A stretch of DNA of 64,000 nucleotides from Chondrus crispus (Eukaryota > Rhodophyta > Florideophyceae > Gigartinales > Gigartinaceae). This document shows positions 30,985 to 42,355 of the stretch, piece after piece. The stretch's first letter is position 1. Every line of letters starts with the position of its first letter. The stretch is from the NCBI RefSeq assembly GCF_000350225.1, contig NW_005178495.1, forward strand, positions 262,815 through 326,814, in the 5' to 3' direction. Both the position numbers and the translations under genes were made by a program. Under the pieces are notes generated by a model. That model had not been told where the DNA came from and ran no database searches. It saw nothing but the letters and a program-made list of their open reading frames with translations.

Positions 30985-33075
30985 ATGAACGGAACGAACT
31001 TTTCCGTCAGAAACCCGACTTCCGATTGGACTTTGTACAATCTTCAAGAGAATGGTAATGCAGTTAAAGATTCGTTTGTAAGGGAGATCTGTCGTCTGTC
31101 TCGGAGTACAGAAACTGCTGTAAAGATTCTCATGAATGACCCATCCAGATGGTTTTTGTGCTATATGCACCTCAATCACAGCAGACTGGCACCGTCCTAC
31201 GCAAAGAAGATTTAAAATGGTATGCCAGGTTTTGCTCAATGCATTTTTCAGGTCTTGACTGCTCCTATGTTCCGTTTGACACATTGTGAGAGCATCGACT
31301 ATGGATGGTACCGACTATAGATCTCGGTGACATAGATGCATTTGAAGACCACGTGTCTTTTGAAGAAAACTTTGTGTCGAATTCCGATGGTGCCTTGAAC
31401 GCACCTGTAGTAATCGGTAAGCGATGCTGTAGAAGCTGTCTCCACATCACTACAGAAGAGAGCTCAGCGTCTCCAACAGCCACTTTGATTCAAAGCATAA
31501 AAACCCTGATCGATCGTAGGGTAGCAAGCTGTGTAATATTTGCCCTCGAGAGCAGAGAGACAGCTGATCAGTACAGCGTGTTTGGCGAACATTGCAACAG
31601 TCAGTTTGTCGTTGTGGCTGAGCGCCTTCGTGCGCCGTGCTCAATATCTAAAGAAGGGAGCTCTTTTGGTCAGGTTCGTTCCGTCCGGTGAAGTGTTCAG
31701 GAGTTGTCAAGCACTCTGTGAGTTCCAAAACGAGTCCGGCGCAAAAGTAATTTACAATATTAATTAATTAATAATAGACTCTGGTGAAACGGCTACAATC
31801 GGAGTTAGCTGGGAAAGGTATCATTCTTAAGAAGCTGGGATATCGCAGACATTCTTACGTGTCGGTTGAACAGCTCCACAACCTAGTGTCATTTATGTCT
31901 CGGTCGAACGCCTCCTCAGCTGCAGAAGTCTCGCGATGTACTCCCATCGATCTGCCACATTATCTAGACAGCGTTTCTGAGCACTTCAGAGCAAGCAGGG
32001 ATAAGAATTTGGAACGGAAATTGGTCTCTAACCGAAGAGATATTATCGATACCTCATGCTCTTTGGACCGGCATTGTATTGATGTTAGCTTCTGACAGAC
32101 GGCTTTCGACGTGGCGTTTAGCTGCAAAGGAATCTTTTCATGCAGTGACAGATATATTCCGTGTATCCAACTCGAGAGGCTATCTTCCGGAGACCTCTAT
32201 TGAAGATCTACTTAACAATGGTTCAGACTATCCGATAGTTGATCTTTTAATAGCACCTAGGGCGATGAAGGTTATAGAACAACTGATATTCTCCCGGTCC
32301 AGTGGTGTGTCGGGGCCCTTGACTGTGTTAGTATCTGTCAGAAGTATTTGCGAGGTCACTCCATCATTTGTTAGCGTCTTGCATTCGATGGCTATCTTCC
32401 TTTCCTACAACATGACCGAGAAATATGGGCAGCGACTTATTCCAGACAGACAGCGTCAATGGCCATGGGATTGGGAGTAAGGCAGCAATCCCCGTTCTAC
32501 AATTCGATAACTGGGACATCAAACCGCTTCATGCTGTTAAAGTGGACGGCAAGGCGATGCCAAAGGTGAACGGTTGTTTGTTACAGGGGCAAACAAGAAA
32601 GAGACGTGCAGAGTCAGATGCTCAGAGCGAACTGCATCGTAAGAAAGTAAGGTGTACAGCGAATGATACCTGGAAGCCAGTGGTAGTTCTTGAGAACAGA
32701 GGGATATTTATTGATAAATTTGATTCAGTTGCTCATGAAAGATTGATTTCTCAGTTCAACGATGTCGTATCTGACCTGGCCTCTTTTTACAGACAGGCTC
32801 TTCTCGGAGGCTCGTCCTTATACCTGATGGATTACATCGTTGGGATACGCAGTGGTTTGCAGCATGAAGTGAGGGAGAAGCCAATCAACTTCAGAACTCT
32901 TCTTCTATCCGCTTTTAAACCTCATGGTGGTCAGTCAATGTCTGGGGACTTCGACCAGCATGTTGTGTACGTCGAAATATGCCGAGACAGCGCAGCGAAC
33001 GTCCTCACCGCACGGCGTTTTGTTAGGTTAATAGAGGGTAAACTGAAACCTGGGCGTGTGAAATCCCCAGGTTAA
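30985..33075 (+). pseudogene. Unidentified gene in pieces, possibly transposon-derived
   Basis: Several plus-strand ORFs with protein-like composition follow one another: 30985-31215, 31305-31691, 31784-32095, 32079-32480 and 32425-33075. They include a Cys pair 'CCRSCLHITTEES' near 31430 and 'LQFDNWDIKPLHAVKVDG' followed by 'VNGCLLQG' near 32500. The D-N-x-D then N-G-x-x-x-Q arrangement recalls large uncharacterised transposon-associated proteins of fungi and animals, but this is a weak resemblance. An AATAAA follows at 33282. The pieces change frame, so this is either a decayed gene or one with several introns (a GTAAGC donor-like site occurs near 31418). I cannot assign a function. Confidence 0.4.
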
Positions 33076-33281
33076 GTCGTACTCGGGGGCAACCAACCAT
33101 CGTAAAAAATGTTTGTGGAGTTGTGGCTGGAATCGTGGCGAAAGTCCGGGAACAATCCCCCTTTGCGTGGTGAGGAGCCATCACCCTCAACATCTTCGGG
33201 AATTGAACCATGTCTATACGAGTGGTTAATACCATTTCCTGGCTTTTCATGCCGAGAAACAAGCATTGTATGCTCTATGTA

Positions 33282-33287
33282 AATAAA
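33282..33287 (+). terminator. Polyadenylation signal AATAAA
   Basis: AATAAA about 207 bp downstream of the last stop (33075) of the unidentified plus-strand gene. Confidence 0.4.
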
Positions 33288-33775
33288 TGCTTGACGGCCT
33301 AGGATTGGAAAATATTTCTGGATGTGCCGGGTTATCTAAGTCCAAGTATCTAGCATCATATCTTAGTCGCATGCACGAAACAATCGTGCTGTCCTGTTCA
33401 GTCTTTCCTGCGCTATGGTCGTCCATGTGACGTACATGCTACCCTTAGAGGATTCCCAACTGGCACAGGTCGTGTCGGACATGCATTCGGTTGCTTCTGA
33501 GAAGGGATTATCGCCGACATTGACGGCAACGATCGTCCAGGTCCTACGGCAGCGCAAAAGTTTGTGCGGCCTCACAGTAAGAATAGGAACTTTAACACAA
33601 CTGTAGTATAACCCCCCCTGGGGCTTTTTGGTTAGATTAGATCAACAACGGGATCCAATACTGTAGAGCCCGACGCTCTGCAGTACTACCGCGCGTGGCC
33701 ACGTGTACCCCTCGGGTACAGGGCGAGCGCGTGTACACGTGTACCGCCCGGGACGGAAACGCGCGCACACACGTG

Positions 33776-33861
33776 TACTGTCAGCCTGGATGGCTGACAG
33801 TATTACAGTACGGTCCGATCTGTGCTACAGTAGTCCACTACAGTACTTCGGTACTGTAGTG
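33776..33861. repeat. Pair of perfect hairpins, one with TTCG loop
   Basis: Hairpin 1 has arms TACTGTCAGCC / GGCTGACAGTA (33776-33802) with a 5-nt loop. Hairpin 2 has arms CACTACAGTAC / GTACTGTAGTG (33836-33861) around the very stable tetraloop TTCG. Further short palindromes (GTACCC...GGGTAC, GTACACGTGTAC) lie at 33705-33745. Confidence 0.85.
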
Positions 33862-35260
33862 TTATAGATGGTTTTGTATATTAAATATGGAGCGGACGGG
33901 CGGCGGTGGAGGAGGACAAGCACGGACTTGTCTCCCACCGACCGTCAAGGTCTGACTTCCCGCTTATTCCAAGGTAACGCTCGCTAATTCCCTTAGAGCG
34001 GCACCGAGCGCGTGTTGAGAACGCACGCGGCACGCCCACGAGCCGGCTCCGTCTCCGCCCGTCGGTACTGGATCGTTACCCAGTACCGCGCCATGGCTTC
34101 GAGGCGTCGAACCGCTCGCGCGTACCCGCGTCCTCCCCGTCCCGCTCTACCACGCTACCCGGGCCCGCTGCCCGGTGCCGTTAGCTTGTGTCCCGCTTCA
34201 CCCCCGTCTTCCCGATCGACAAGTTGTGGTACCGCCAATCTTCCGGTATAGATCGGGGTACAGACCCGGGCTCGTCGACCCGAGTCTCTCCTGGGAGACC
34301 AGTCCCGTCGAGGGACAACGCAGTGTGAACGGCAACAGCGTAGACCGGGGGCGCTGTGGTAGAGGAGGTAGAGATAGAAAGAGAAATAGAATAGGAATAG
34401 CCGTAGAGATAGCGAACCGATAGAAACAATAAAGGAATTAGGAAACGCGAACGAGGTCGGTAACATACACCCAAGATCGGGCGGAAGCAAACTAAGGAGG
34501 ACAACCTGGCGAGGAGGCGTACCAGAGGCTAGTCATGGTAGCTCCAGAGGTCCAAGGGTGCCGGGTAATGCTTACTTTACGAGGGGGAAGCTGGCACCGG
34601 CTGGTTGTGTAAAGTACCGCCGGTGACACTGTACTATAATTACAGTATGACTAATGTCAGGAGGGCTTACAGCATCCACTCTAAGATTGGATCAGCAAAA
34701 CGATTGGATCCAGAATCAGATCCACGACTGCCGCCTGCACACCTGTGACACCCCGACACGATGCCATATCCATTGTACCACACAATGGTCTCGGTCGAAC
34801 TGTGCATACACCCCTATCGCTGGGGGTGTTTATGTTACAGTGGTCTCCCGACCTAGAAGACCCTGGAGTTCGATCTCCGAGAAGACTTCCGCTTCCCTCA
34901 GCGAACCGATCGCGTCGAGATGAGCCAAGAGTTTGAGCCCTCGATCCGCTCCGAAGTCGCGGATCCGAGCCAGGCCGCTGTGCAGTCCCCATCCGCCCCG
35001 TCGTGCGACGGCGACGCAGGTCCTCGTGACCTCGAACCGTCGCTCGGATCCTCCGAGGAAAGGGCGGCGGCGATGTTAGACCGCATATCCGAATACATCG
35101 AGGAAGTCCGTACTTCCCTCCGGATAGATGTATCGGACCATGTATACACTCGATGTATGGCCGAACTCGGCTCCCTGCTTGAAGGGAGGTTCGATAGAGT
35201 GACGCAGTCCTTAGAGAACCTCCGAGCACTGATCGACGAATTACACTCGCGGTTAGTGCT

Positions 35261-35309
35261 CGTCGAAGACTCCCGTCTCACCTCCGAGGTGAGACGGGAG
35301 TCTTCGACG
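35261..35309. repeat. 23-bp perfect inverted repeat with 3-nt loop
   Basis: Left arm 35261-35283 starts CGTCGAAGACTCCCG. The right arm 35287-35309 is its exact reverse complement; the spacer is CCG. It lies inside the small coiled-coil ORF and 44 bp before the LTR at 35354. Confidence 0.92.
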
Positions 35310-35353
35310 GGCGAGTCGCCCGGACCGTCCGGGCAAGGTCGCCCCGAGAGGCC

Positions 35354-36386
35354 TGTAGTTCAATATGGAGGTCTACAGGGGGGTGAAACGAAAGGAAATT
35401 AATTAGGTATGAAAATTAGTCCGGAATGGGGGACACACGAGTGAATAATTGCACAGTTTTAATTTTTAATTATTTTTTTAGTTAATTAGTTAGCATTAAT
35501 TTGGCTAACTTTAGAATACATCTAGGATCTAGCGCCGCGAGCTACTGTAGTGGCTCCGGGGGCGATATAAACCTTAGCCCACTGACCACCAAGTCAGTAA
35601 AGGTAACCCGGGTTGCCAGAGTCTGATGTCGCCTTGGTCGAAGTCCGTCTTTTACAAGACATTCCCTTCAACTACAGATTACTTTATCCTTTGCGCTCGG
35701 GGGTTCCCTTTCCTTTTCTTTTATTCCCTATCCTTTTCTATCTCTAATTCTACCTATTTCCCTTATCTTGTGTTGGTACCATCGGTATTGGTTGCGACCG
35801 AACCGGTGTGGGTGTCTTGGCCATCGGGCGACACGTTGACGTAGCGCTGCTACTGTGACCTATTTCCGACGAAGACTGTTGCAACGACGTCTCCCTCGAA
35901 GGGCTTTGTCGTGGGTACAAGCCAGAGTTGGTTCCATCGGCCTCGGTTGCGACCGAACCGTTGAAGGTGTTTCGAGCCATCGGGCGGCACATTGGTGTAG
36001 CGCTGCTACTTTCATTTCATCCCGTCAGGTTGTGTTGCGACGCCCCCGTCGAAAGCCATGCCGTGTTACAAGGTGTCGAAGACTCTCAAAGAGCATTGGC
36101 CTTACAACCCAGCGGAACCGGGGTACCCTACGTACACGCCCCTCCCCACACTCGTCGAGCGATTCTCTTCGCAAGTCTCTACCACATCGATCCCGGGCCG
36201 GGCTGTTTCTCTGTGCCCCCTATCAGGGATCTGAGCTACTACGAGTCGCAAGCTCGTTTAAACCGAGAAGGGAGGGTCGGGCACTCCGTAGCACTGCGCC
36301 ATCGGCAGTTGTTCTTTTTGTTGTTGTGGTTGCTTTTTCCGGACCATCGGACCGCGGTCTCTGCCTGACAGGCGCATTGCTCTACA
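35354..36386 (+). repeat. LTR of the second chromovirus copy
   Basis: About 1033 bp, starting TGTAGTTCAAT and ending ATTGCTCTACA. It has the same internal layout as the LTRs of the 11.7-27.8 kb block but is diverged from them. It is followed by the primer-binding site TGGTCTCCCGACC at 36391. Confidence 0.85.
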
Positions 36387-37536
36387 TAAGTGGTCTCCCG
36401 ACCTAGAAGTTGTGGTGTACAGGAGACCTGACCTAGAATTTTTGTCGACGACAGTCTCGATCTGGAGACAGACTACAGAAGTGGTCTCGGAGACAAAAAT
36501 TAATCTAGGAATCGTCGTAGTTGTTTTCTCTATTTTTTGTTACGTTAGGTTCGTTTATTGGTAACGGACTATGTCTCCAATCACCCCCGGGGACGTCGGT
36601 CCCGGGGCGAGCAGAATCGGATCTGCAAGGGCGTCGGGGATCCCGCGAGGTCCTCGCACCGGAAGCCAGGCCAATACGGCCACGGATCCCGAAGGTCAGG
36701 AATCCCCGACGGGGATTGAAGCCGACAAGGATTTCCTATCCTACAGGTTCGAGAAAATGGGCAAGGAAATTCGCCAAGAGATGACGAAAAATCTCGAGGC
36801 TGAATTAGCCCTCGTCCGGAAGCAACTAGAGTTGCAAGCATCCGAGTTCCACACCGTGTTAGGAGAGCTATCGGCTCAAGTGGATCTCGTCGAGAAGGAG
36901 CGAGGTGATGCGACCGACGGTCTGGAGCCGGAGGTCCTAGCTTCGTTGAAAATTTCAGTCAAGGACGCAAGGCGCGACGCGAATCAAGCGTTGGAGTCCT
37001 TAGGTAAATTTAGAAGCAGTATCGACGACAGGTTTGACCGCGCCGCTCATCGTCTCCAGGACCTTGAGCAGGCTTCCGGCCAAGAGCCGCTCCCTATGGG
37101 TCGAGAAGGCGACCGTCGATCGAAGAAGGACAAGGCTGCTGTATGGCGGAGTTCCAAGTCGAAGAGTTCGAAGAAGAACCCGCGGCGAGGGAGCAAGAGT
37201 CACTGTAGTGATGAGCCGGAGGACCAAGACTCAATGTCAAAGTCAAAAGGTCCATCCGAAGATGGTGGCGACGGTTCGTCGAACCATTCAGGCGATTCCG
37301 ACTATCGTTCAGAGGAAGGAAACGGAATTTCGCGAAGCAGGAAAATTTCCTCCAGACGGGGCGGGATCACTTCGTCCGTCTCGCGGAGAGACAAGGACGC
37401 TGAGCCAGTGGACGTCGCTACGCGAAGCGGGCCGGGTTGGGAGGAGTTGGAGGAGCTGAATCTGACCAAATACCTCTTCAAGAAGTTGTTATCGTACCGG
37501 ACGTGCCGTCTGAGAAACTCGCAGACATATTTGTAA
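36387..37536 (+). mobile_element. Truncated Ty3 chromovirus: leader and partial gag
   Basis: After the PBS and leader, a gag frame starts at 36571 ('MSPITPGDVGPGASRIGSA') and is closely similar to the first ~310 residues of the gag at 12922. Homology stops at about 37533. No pol and no right LTR follow, so this is a truncated fossil with its 3' part missing. Confidence 0.88.
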
Positions 37537-37542
37537 CCTGAA

Positions 37543-37830
37543 ATGTTCCGCAACTGTTCATATCCGATTGAATTGAGCAAGAGTTTTCGGGGCGTGAAAG
37601 AGGTTTACATCTTTCCTGCACAGTTCGGCGTCGCAAGAAGGATCAGACTGGCTACAGGGGCTAGAGAGGTGGAGGGACACGGACTTCGGAAGGAGGGGAC
37701 ACCGAATTTGTCCCTTTGCTACAAGCCCACAAAGGTAGCTAACCTGAATTTTGTTTGCCGCCATGAAACAGTTTTATATGTCGCAACCACGGATATAGAG
37801 GCCGGCGCAGAACTTCTAGTCAGCGTATAG
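37543..37830 (+). CDS. Possible SET-domain C-terminal fragment
   Basis: A 95-codon frame whose second half reads 'TPNLSLCYKPTKVANLNF' followed by 'VLYVATTDIEAGAELLVSV'. This resembles the end of SET domains (asparagine-containing N-x-N/L segment, then 'A..DIEaGEEL'). The terminal Tyr of the usual GEEL-x-x-x-Y is absent. AATAAA follows at 37869. It begins 10 bp after the break in the chromovirus gag, so the 5' part is missing or was removed by rearrangement. It could be coincidental. Confidence 0.3.
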   Translation: MFRNCSYPIELSKSFRGVKEVYIFPAQFGVARRIRLATGAREVEGHGLRKEGTPNLSLCYKPTKVANLNFVCRHETVLYVATTDIEAGAELLVSV

Positions 37831-37902
37831 AAGTATGCCGAGTTGTGTGGTAGTACTAAAAACTGTTGAATAAAGACCAGAGTTCTTGTTCCGCACATAT
37901 AC

Positions 37903-40900
37903 TTATGCCCGACGTGGCGGATACCCTTCCTTTCGCCCCCACACCTGAAAAATTCCACCCTCTGGGAGACTCCTGGGTTGTACTGCTGAGTTTGATGTGG
38001 ATATGAGACACATATGATCGTCGCTTTCTTCGCTCTCCTGTTCCCAGTAGTGCATAACTATTGCCTTTCGAACGTAGCTTCCAAGCTCAACCAGCGCTCT
38101 TCTCTCGTTTCGTTGTTGTATTAACTTGCGGTATCCATCTTCTTCCGCTTCGCACTCCTTCACTGCGCAATATCGTATTGTTTCCTGACTTTCTTTCCCA
38201 CGAGCGTCGAAAATCTTGACTCGAAATACGGCTAGCACCATCCAGAACCTTCTGTCTTCATCATGCTCACAATCTTTGTTCTCATGAAGAGTGAATGTGA
38301 AATCAGGATCCGCGGTCGAAACTACACAAGTCTGCAGGCTTGAATCACGCTCCCATAGGATATAGTGTCCAGAACGGATGTCTGGTCCCTCTTTTGCCTG
38401 TCTGTTACTTTGCACCACTTCGCAGTTCCATATGTATGTACAGTTACGGAATTTCCATGCTCCGCCCGGCCAATAAGACATATCTCGTGTTTCCATAAAT
38501 GCTTTAAAAGCTCCCTTGCTTTCAACAGATATGCAAAGTCAGTTGATTGGAACATTTCTGAATATTGACCTCCGTCTGCAGTGTTTCGTAGGTTCATAAT
38601 TCTTGACTTGTCTACGCGCCAGTCCTTCCTACTGAGAGACGATGATAAAAGTCCTTTCCGATGGAATCGCATGTTCTGCAGAACAGGAGTTGGGAAGCAG
38701 TCCTGAAGCTTTTGTAGTAATCCTCCGGCATCCTGCAGCCCAGAACTGTCGTAGCCCAAGAGATTCAAAACCGGCTTTGCTGACTCAAAGCTCCATTCGG
38801 TCTCACTGGTGTCAATGCCTTCAGTTTCAATTGCCCGACGAGTCTTCCAGTCGTTGGCAAGACCATGTTCGATAGCCTGTAATTGTGAGGTTCTCATATT
38901 GGATTGAGCCACCCCCCCTTCAATGGCTGATGAGCGCTTTCAAACAACAATTCTTGTACATGTCCTACGCTACCGAACAGTGGCAATGTATGTGTGAAGA
39001 ACTCCAACAGTCTGTGAAGGTTTGGTTTGTCCAAATGAGTGGGAGCAAGGCTGTTTGTGCGACACAGTTTATCTACTCGAGATAGGTAACATAGTGCCAT
39101 ATTCTGAATATCCAGGAGTCTTTTGGTTCCTCCTTCTTCATTGTGTGTGTCTAATGACCTCTTACCATCTATTTTTGATTCCGGAAAGTACTGCGTCCTG
39201 CTCACGAGAGAGGAAAGCAGGTCGAGGAGGTCGAGAGCTTCATCGATAGTAGCATAGTTCCCGCTTACTCCCTCACCAGTGATTTCTTGCACGTACCAAG
39301 TACACTTCATCGCCCGTGGTGCTACCAAGAGCAGGCAGTACATAGAAGATATCGTCATTGAATGTAGCACATGCTTGTCATGGTTGATTAGGCTCTCCTG
39401 ATATATGAGATGTCCATCCTTCAAAGCCACCTTGGCAATCGCCTCGACATCTCTGCGTACATCTTTTGGTAGCAATGTTATACAGAGATTCATGATGTCG
39501 CGACCAATCCCGAGGAAAAGATGATCGGGAGCCACAACGCATGAGTGATACGAATCGAAAACAGAAGGAACAACCGGTTTCCTACTGCCAAGTACACGAG
39601 GTACACGAGCGCGAACGTGTTGCAGTTTTGCAGAGAGTTGATGAAGTGCCTGCAAACTTGTCCCAAACGTATCTGCGTCATCCATTCCGAGGGCTTTCAA
39701 CTCTTCCCTGGATAAATTGGATCTCCTCAATGCAATAGCCCGGTTCTCATCTCTCGCGAAAGATGGATGGTCGGAATGGATGCGAGTTGTGTAACAATAC
39801 TTGCTTCCTTGAAATCCAGACTTGTCGTACCTTCCATAGCTGCATAAGTGATATGGAACATTGGAGCAGTGCCCTAGTAGGTCCAAAGTGGGGGAGACTG
39901 CAGGACAGTCTCCGACGTACCCGACGACATCGAGAAAAAGAACAATCTTCTCTCCTTCTGCGGTAGTCATCTCAAATCCTTTTTCTGTCCCCTCAATGAT
40001 ATCATCAATAACTGCCGCCAGTACCCCGTTTGTAGATACTCCTGGAGGAGTTAGCCCGATGGGTCTCATGGATCCGGCTCCGTTGCGGTTCTCCGGAGCC
40101 ATACCTATGGGCAGCATGTATACACCACCCATGCTTCCCTTCTTTCCAATGTACAGCGTAAATCCATCAAAGTTCAGAAACATTCTGTACACAACGTACT
40201 TTCTTCCATCTTCCAGACGTCCACTGTTCTTTGCATCGACGCGATGACCCTCGTCCATCGGATTATCATCCGCAGATACTCGTTTCACTACGATTTTGTC
40301 AAACATCTGGTTGTAAACCCCCCTATTCATGCCAGTGAGATTCGAAACATTTCTTTCAGAAGATACAACCAAGCTGGTGGCGTAGTCGTCATCACAGTCC
40401 TGTGTTCTCCACATCCTATACACAAGGAAGGGTGTTTGCGTTGGTTCTTCCGAATCTTCGGTGGCTGGCTGTCCTGGGAGTGCAAGTTCAACGACCATGT
40501 CACTGCGAAAGAATGTCCGAGATTCTGGTCTCTTCATCTTCATCCTTTTGGTACGCTTTGAATTGGACTGCTCCTGCGGTTCTGTCCAGTTCGGATCATC
40601 GTAAACAAATAAGGAAGATACAACTGCATCAAAGCTCATGTTTGTTGAGGACGTTAGTGCAAACTGGGCTTGCATCAATCTGCCCTTCACGGCGTCACTT
40701 GTTTCGAACGTGATGTTAAGAAGGAGCCCTTTTCGAAGTTGCACCGTCACACCACCTTCGGTTGGAATCCGATAAACAGATAGAATCCCAGCCCTATCTT
40801 TGATCAGTGGAGTGTCCTCAATATCCAAGAACCTTGGTACCTCGCTTGACGGATCCATATCATGCCGTCTTCCTTGCACCATCTCCCGCAATCTTGCTGT

Positions 40901-41761
40901 CGAAAAGTCACGTTTCGGCCAGTTGCTATGCCTTACAATCATGGTAGGAGTGCTGTCCTGTGAGGTATACTTTCTGACGCCAGCCTTCGACCCAGACTTC
41001 GAGAAATCCACAGTATTCATTTCTACACGACAAGGAAAGAAGAAGTTGGATTTCGCAAATGGAGGAACACGTCTCTTCAGAGTAGATGTACTTGGCAGTT
41101 TGAGAGTGACCTGCCTTTCATTCGGTCTCCAGTTCCTAAAGTTAGCAAGTGTCTGATACGCAGTCTCGCTGAGACGTGTGCTCCCAGTTGCTGTTATCAG
41201 TGATGCAATATTTGTCCAGGTCAATCGAATTCCACCAAAAGCGCCGTCGAACATGCTGTCTATCAGCTTTTCAAACTCCTCAGCTTCGTAGACAACGTCC
41301 TGCTCAACGCTCAATCCAATGTCTAATCCAGAAAATCCTTCGCTTTCTTCACAACAGAGCGTGTCATTTCGTTCGGAGTGAGGACTTAGTGGAAGTGCCG
41401 CCACGCCGTCATGCATCACGCCTTGTTTTTCTTGGAGGTCGCTTAAAAGCCCGACTTTCAAAAGGGAAGAAGAGGGTTCTGATTGACCGTCTAGCAACTT
41501 GAATCCATCCCGTGGACGTTTAGCTGACTTTGTAAACAGTTGCCTACATGGCATTGCTCTTTTTCGATGTCTTTCAAGCTGAGGTTCAGAAGAAGACGGT
41601 GCGTGCCTATCCGAAGTAGTCTCTTTTGATGCAACATCTTCGGAACGCTTTGCATAAGGTCCGCATTTTTATGAACCAAACGACTCTTGCTTTGACGCCC
41701 CATCTGCGACGGTTTCGACCAGGTTTGCAACTGGAAGTGGGGCTGCAGTGAAGTTTGGCAT
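37903..41761 (-). pseudogene. Large DNA-transposon-like protein (transposase-like), family uncertain
   Basis: The minus-strand coding region starts at an ATG at 41761 ('MPNFTAAPLPVANLVET'), with one in-frame TAA before the long open frame at 41554-38894 (886 codons). The long frame contains 'LDLLGHCSNVPYHLCSYG' (a Cys/His cluster), 'DENRAIALRRSNLSREELKA', 'DSYHSCVVAPDHLFLGIGRD' and 'ELLFESAHQPLKGG'. This order (Cys/His cluster, H-D-x-L-G region, FE-x-x-H-Q-x-L-K) resembles Tnp2/Plavaka-like transposon proteins, but I cannot fix the family. Coding continues after 38894 in another frame ('RTSQLQAIEHGLANDWKTRR'), consistent with one missing G in the G7 run at about 38910. A further frame change lies near 38340, before the last part ending at 37903. 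Confidence 0.55.
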
Positions 41762-42089
41762 GGACCTCGGCATCAACAAGATTTCAGCAAGCTTACTGCT
41801 CTACAGCAGAAAGAAGGTCTTTTGTCACATTTGGCGATGCATACGGTTGTGCTGTTAATATTAAAGCTTGGTTCAATGAATAGAAACGGTAGGAATGAGA
41901 TGCTCCTACTCGCATTTTGATGTGATACCGCACGAAAAAAGCTCAATGGATGGCTGTCATTAAGGGCAACCATGCTATACCCTATTCGGTAATTTCAAAT
42001 TGAGATTTCAGAACCTAAATTCTGCTATTGACACGTGCCCATGAAAATGTAACTGTTTTTCATTCAGATGCCCTGCTAGAACTCAGAAA

Positions 42090-42121
42090 AGGCGGTAGTT
42101 TGATATATCAAACTACCGCCT
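42090..42121. repeat. 32-bp perfect palindrome
   Basis: The sequence from AGGCGGTAG to CTACCGCCT, centred on GATATATC, equals its own reverse complement with no spacer. It lies about 330 bp upstream of the start of the transposase-like gene. Confidence 0.95.
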
Positions 42122-42175
42122 ACTGCATATATAGTTCCAGGACCAGATCCAACTCTCTGCACGCCCCTCGTCTGC

Positions 42176-42355
42176 AGTCCCGACCCACCATGCATCCTCT
42201 TTTCTGACAGTTTCATTTCCGCGAGTTGCGTGTTCGGTTGAAATCTCATGCACAGTAAGTGACGCCACTTCTGCCACAGTCCTGACCCACCGGGCATCCT
42301 CTTTTCTGACAGTTTTCTTTCTGCGAGTTGCGTGTTCGGTTGAAATCTCATGCGG
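42176..42355. repeat. Tandem duplication, period 102 bp
   Basis: Segments 42176-42253 and 42278-42355 share most positions, including GCATCCTCTTTTCTGACAG and GAGTTGCGTGTTCGGTTGAA. The copies differ at only a few bases. Confidence 0.85.

Larger units (their letters stand above)
33602..35353 (+). mobile_element. Short LTR-type element of uncertain family (PBS plus small coiled-coil ORF)
   Basis: A primer-binding site TGGTCTCCCGACC at 34841, identical to that of the chromovirus, follows a segment ending TTACA. That segment may be an LTR of about 1.2 kb starting TGTAGTATAA at 33602; the start is a guess. After the PBS comes an ORF from 34920 ('MSQEFEPSIRSEVADPS') of about 145 codons before the next LTR, with a coiled-coil like that in the chromovirus gag but no zinc knuckle or pol. 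This fits a non-autonomous, gag-like mini element parasitising the chromovirus machinery. The inference is tentative. The right end is overlapped by the LTR at 35354. Confidence 0.4.

Noticed and set aside
33602-34839. Possibility that this is an inverted chromovirus LTR, because its minus strand has a similar pyrimidine-rich run
   Set aside because: No terminal TGTAGTGCA or matching GCCATCGGGC modules could be aligned; kept only as an uncertain LTR-like region.
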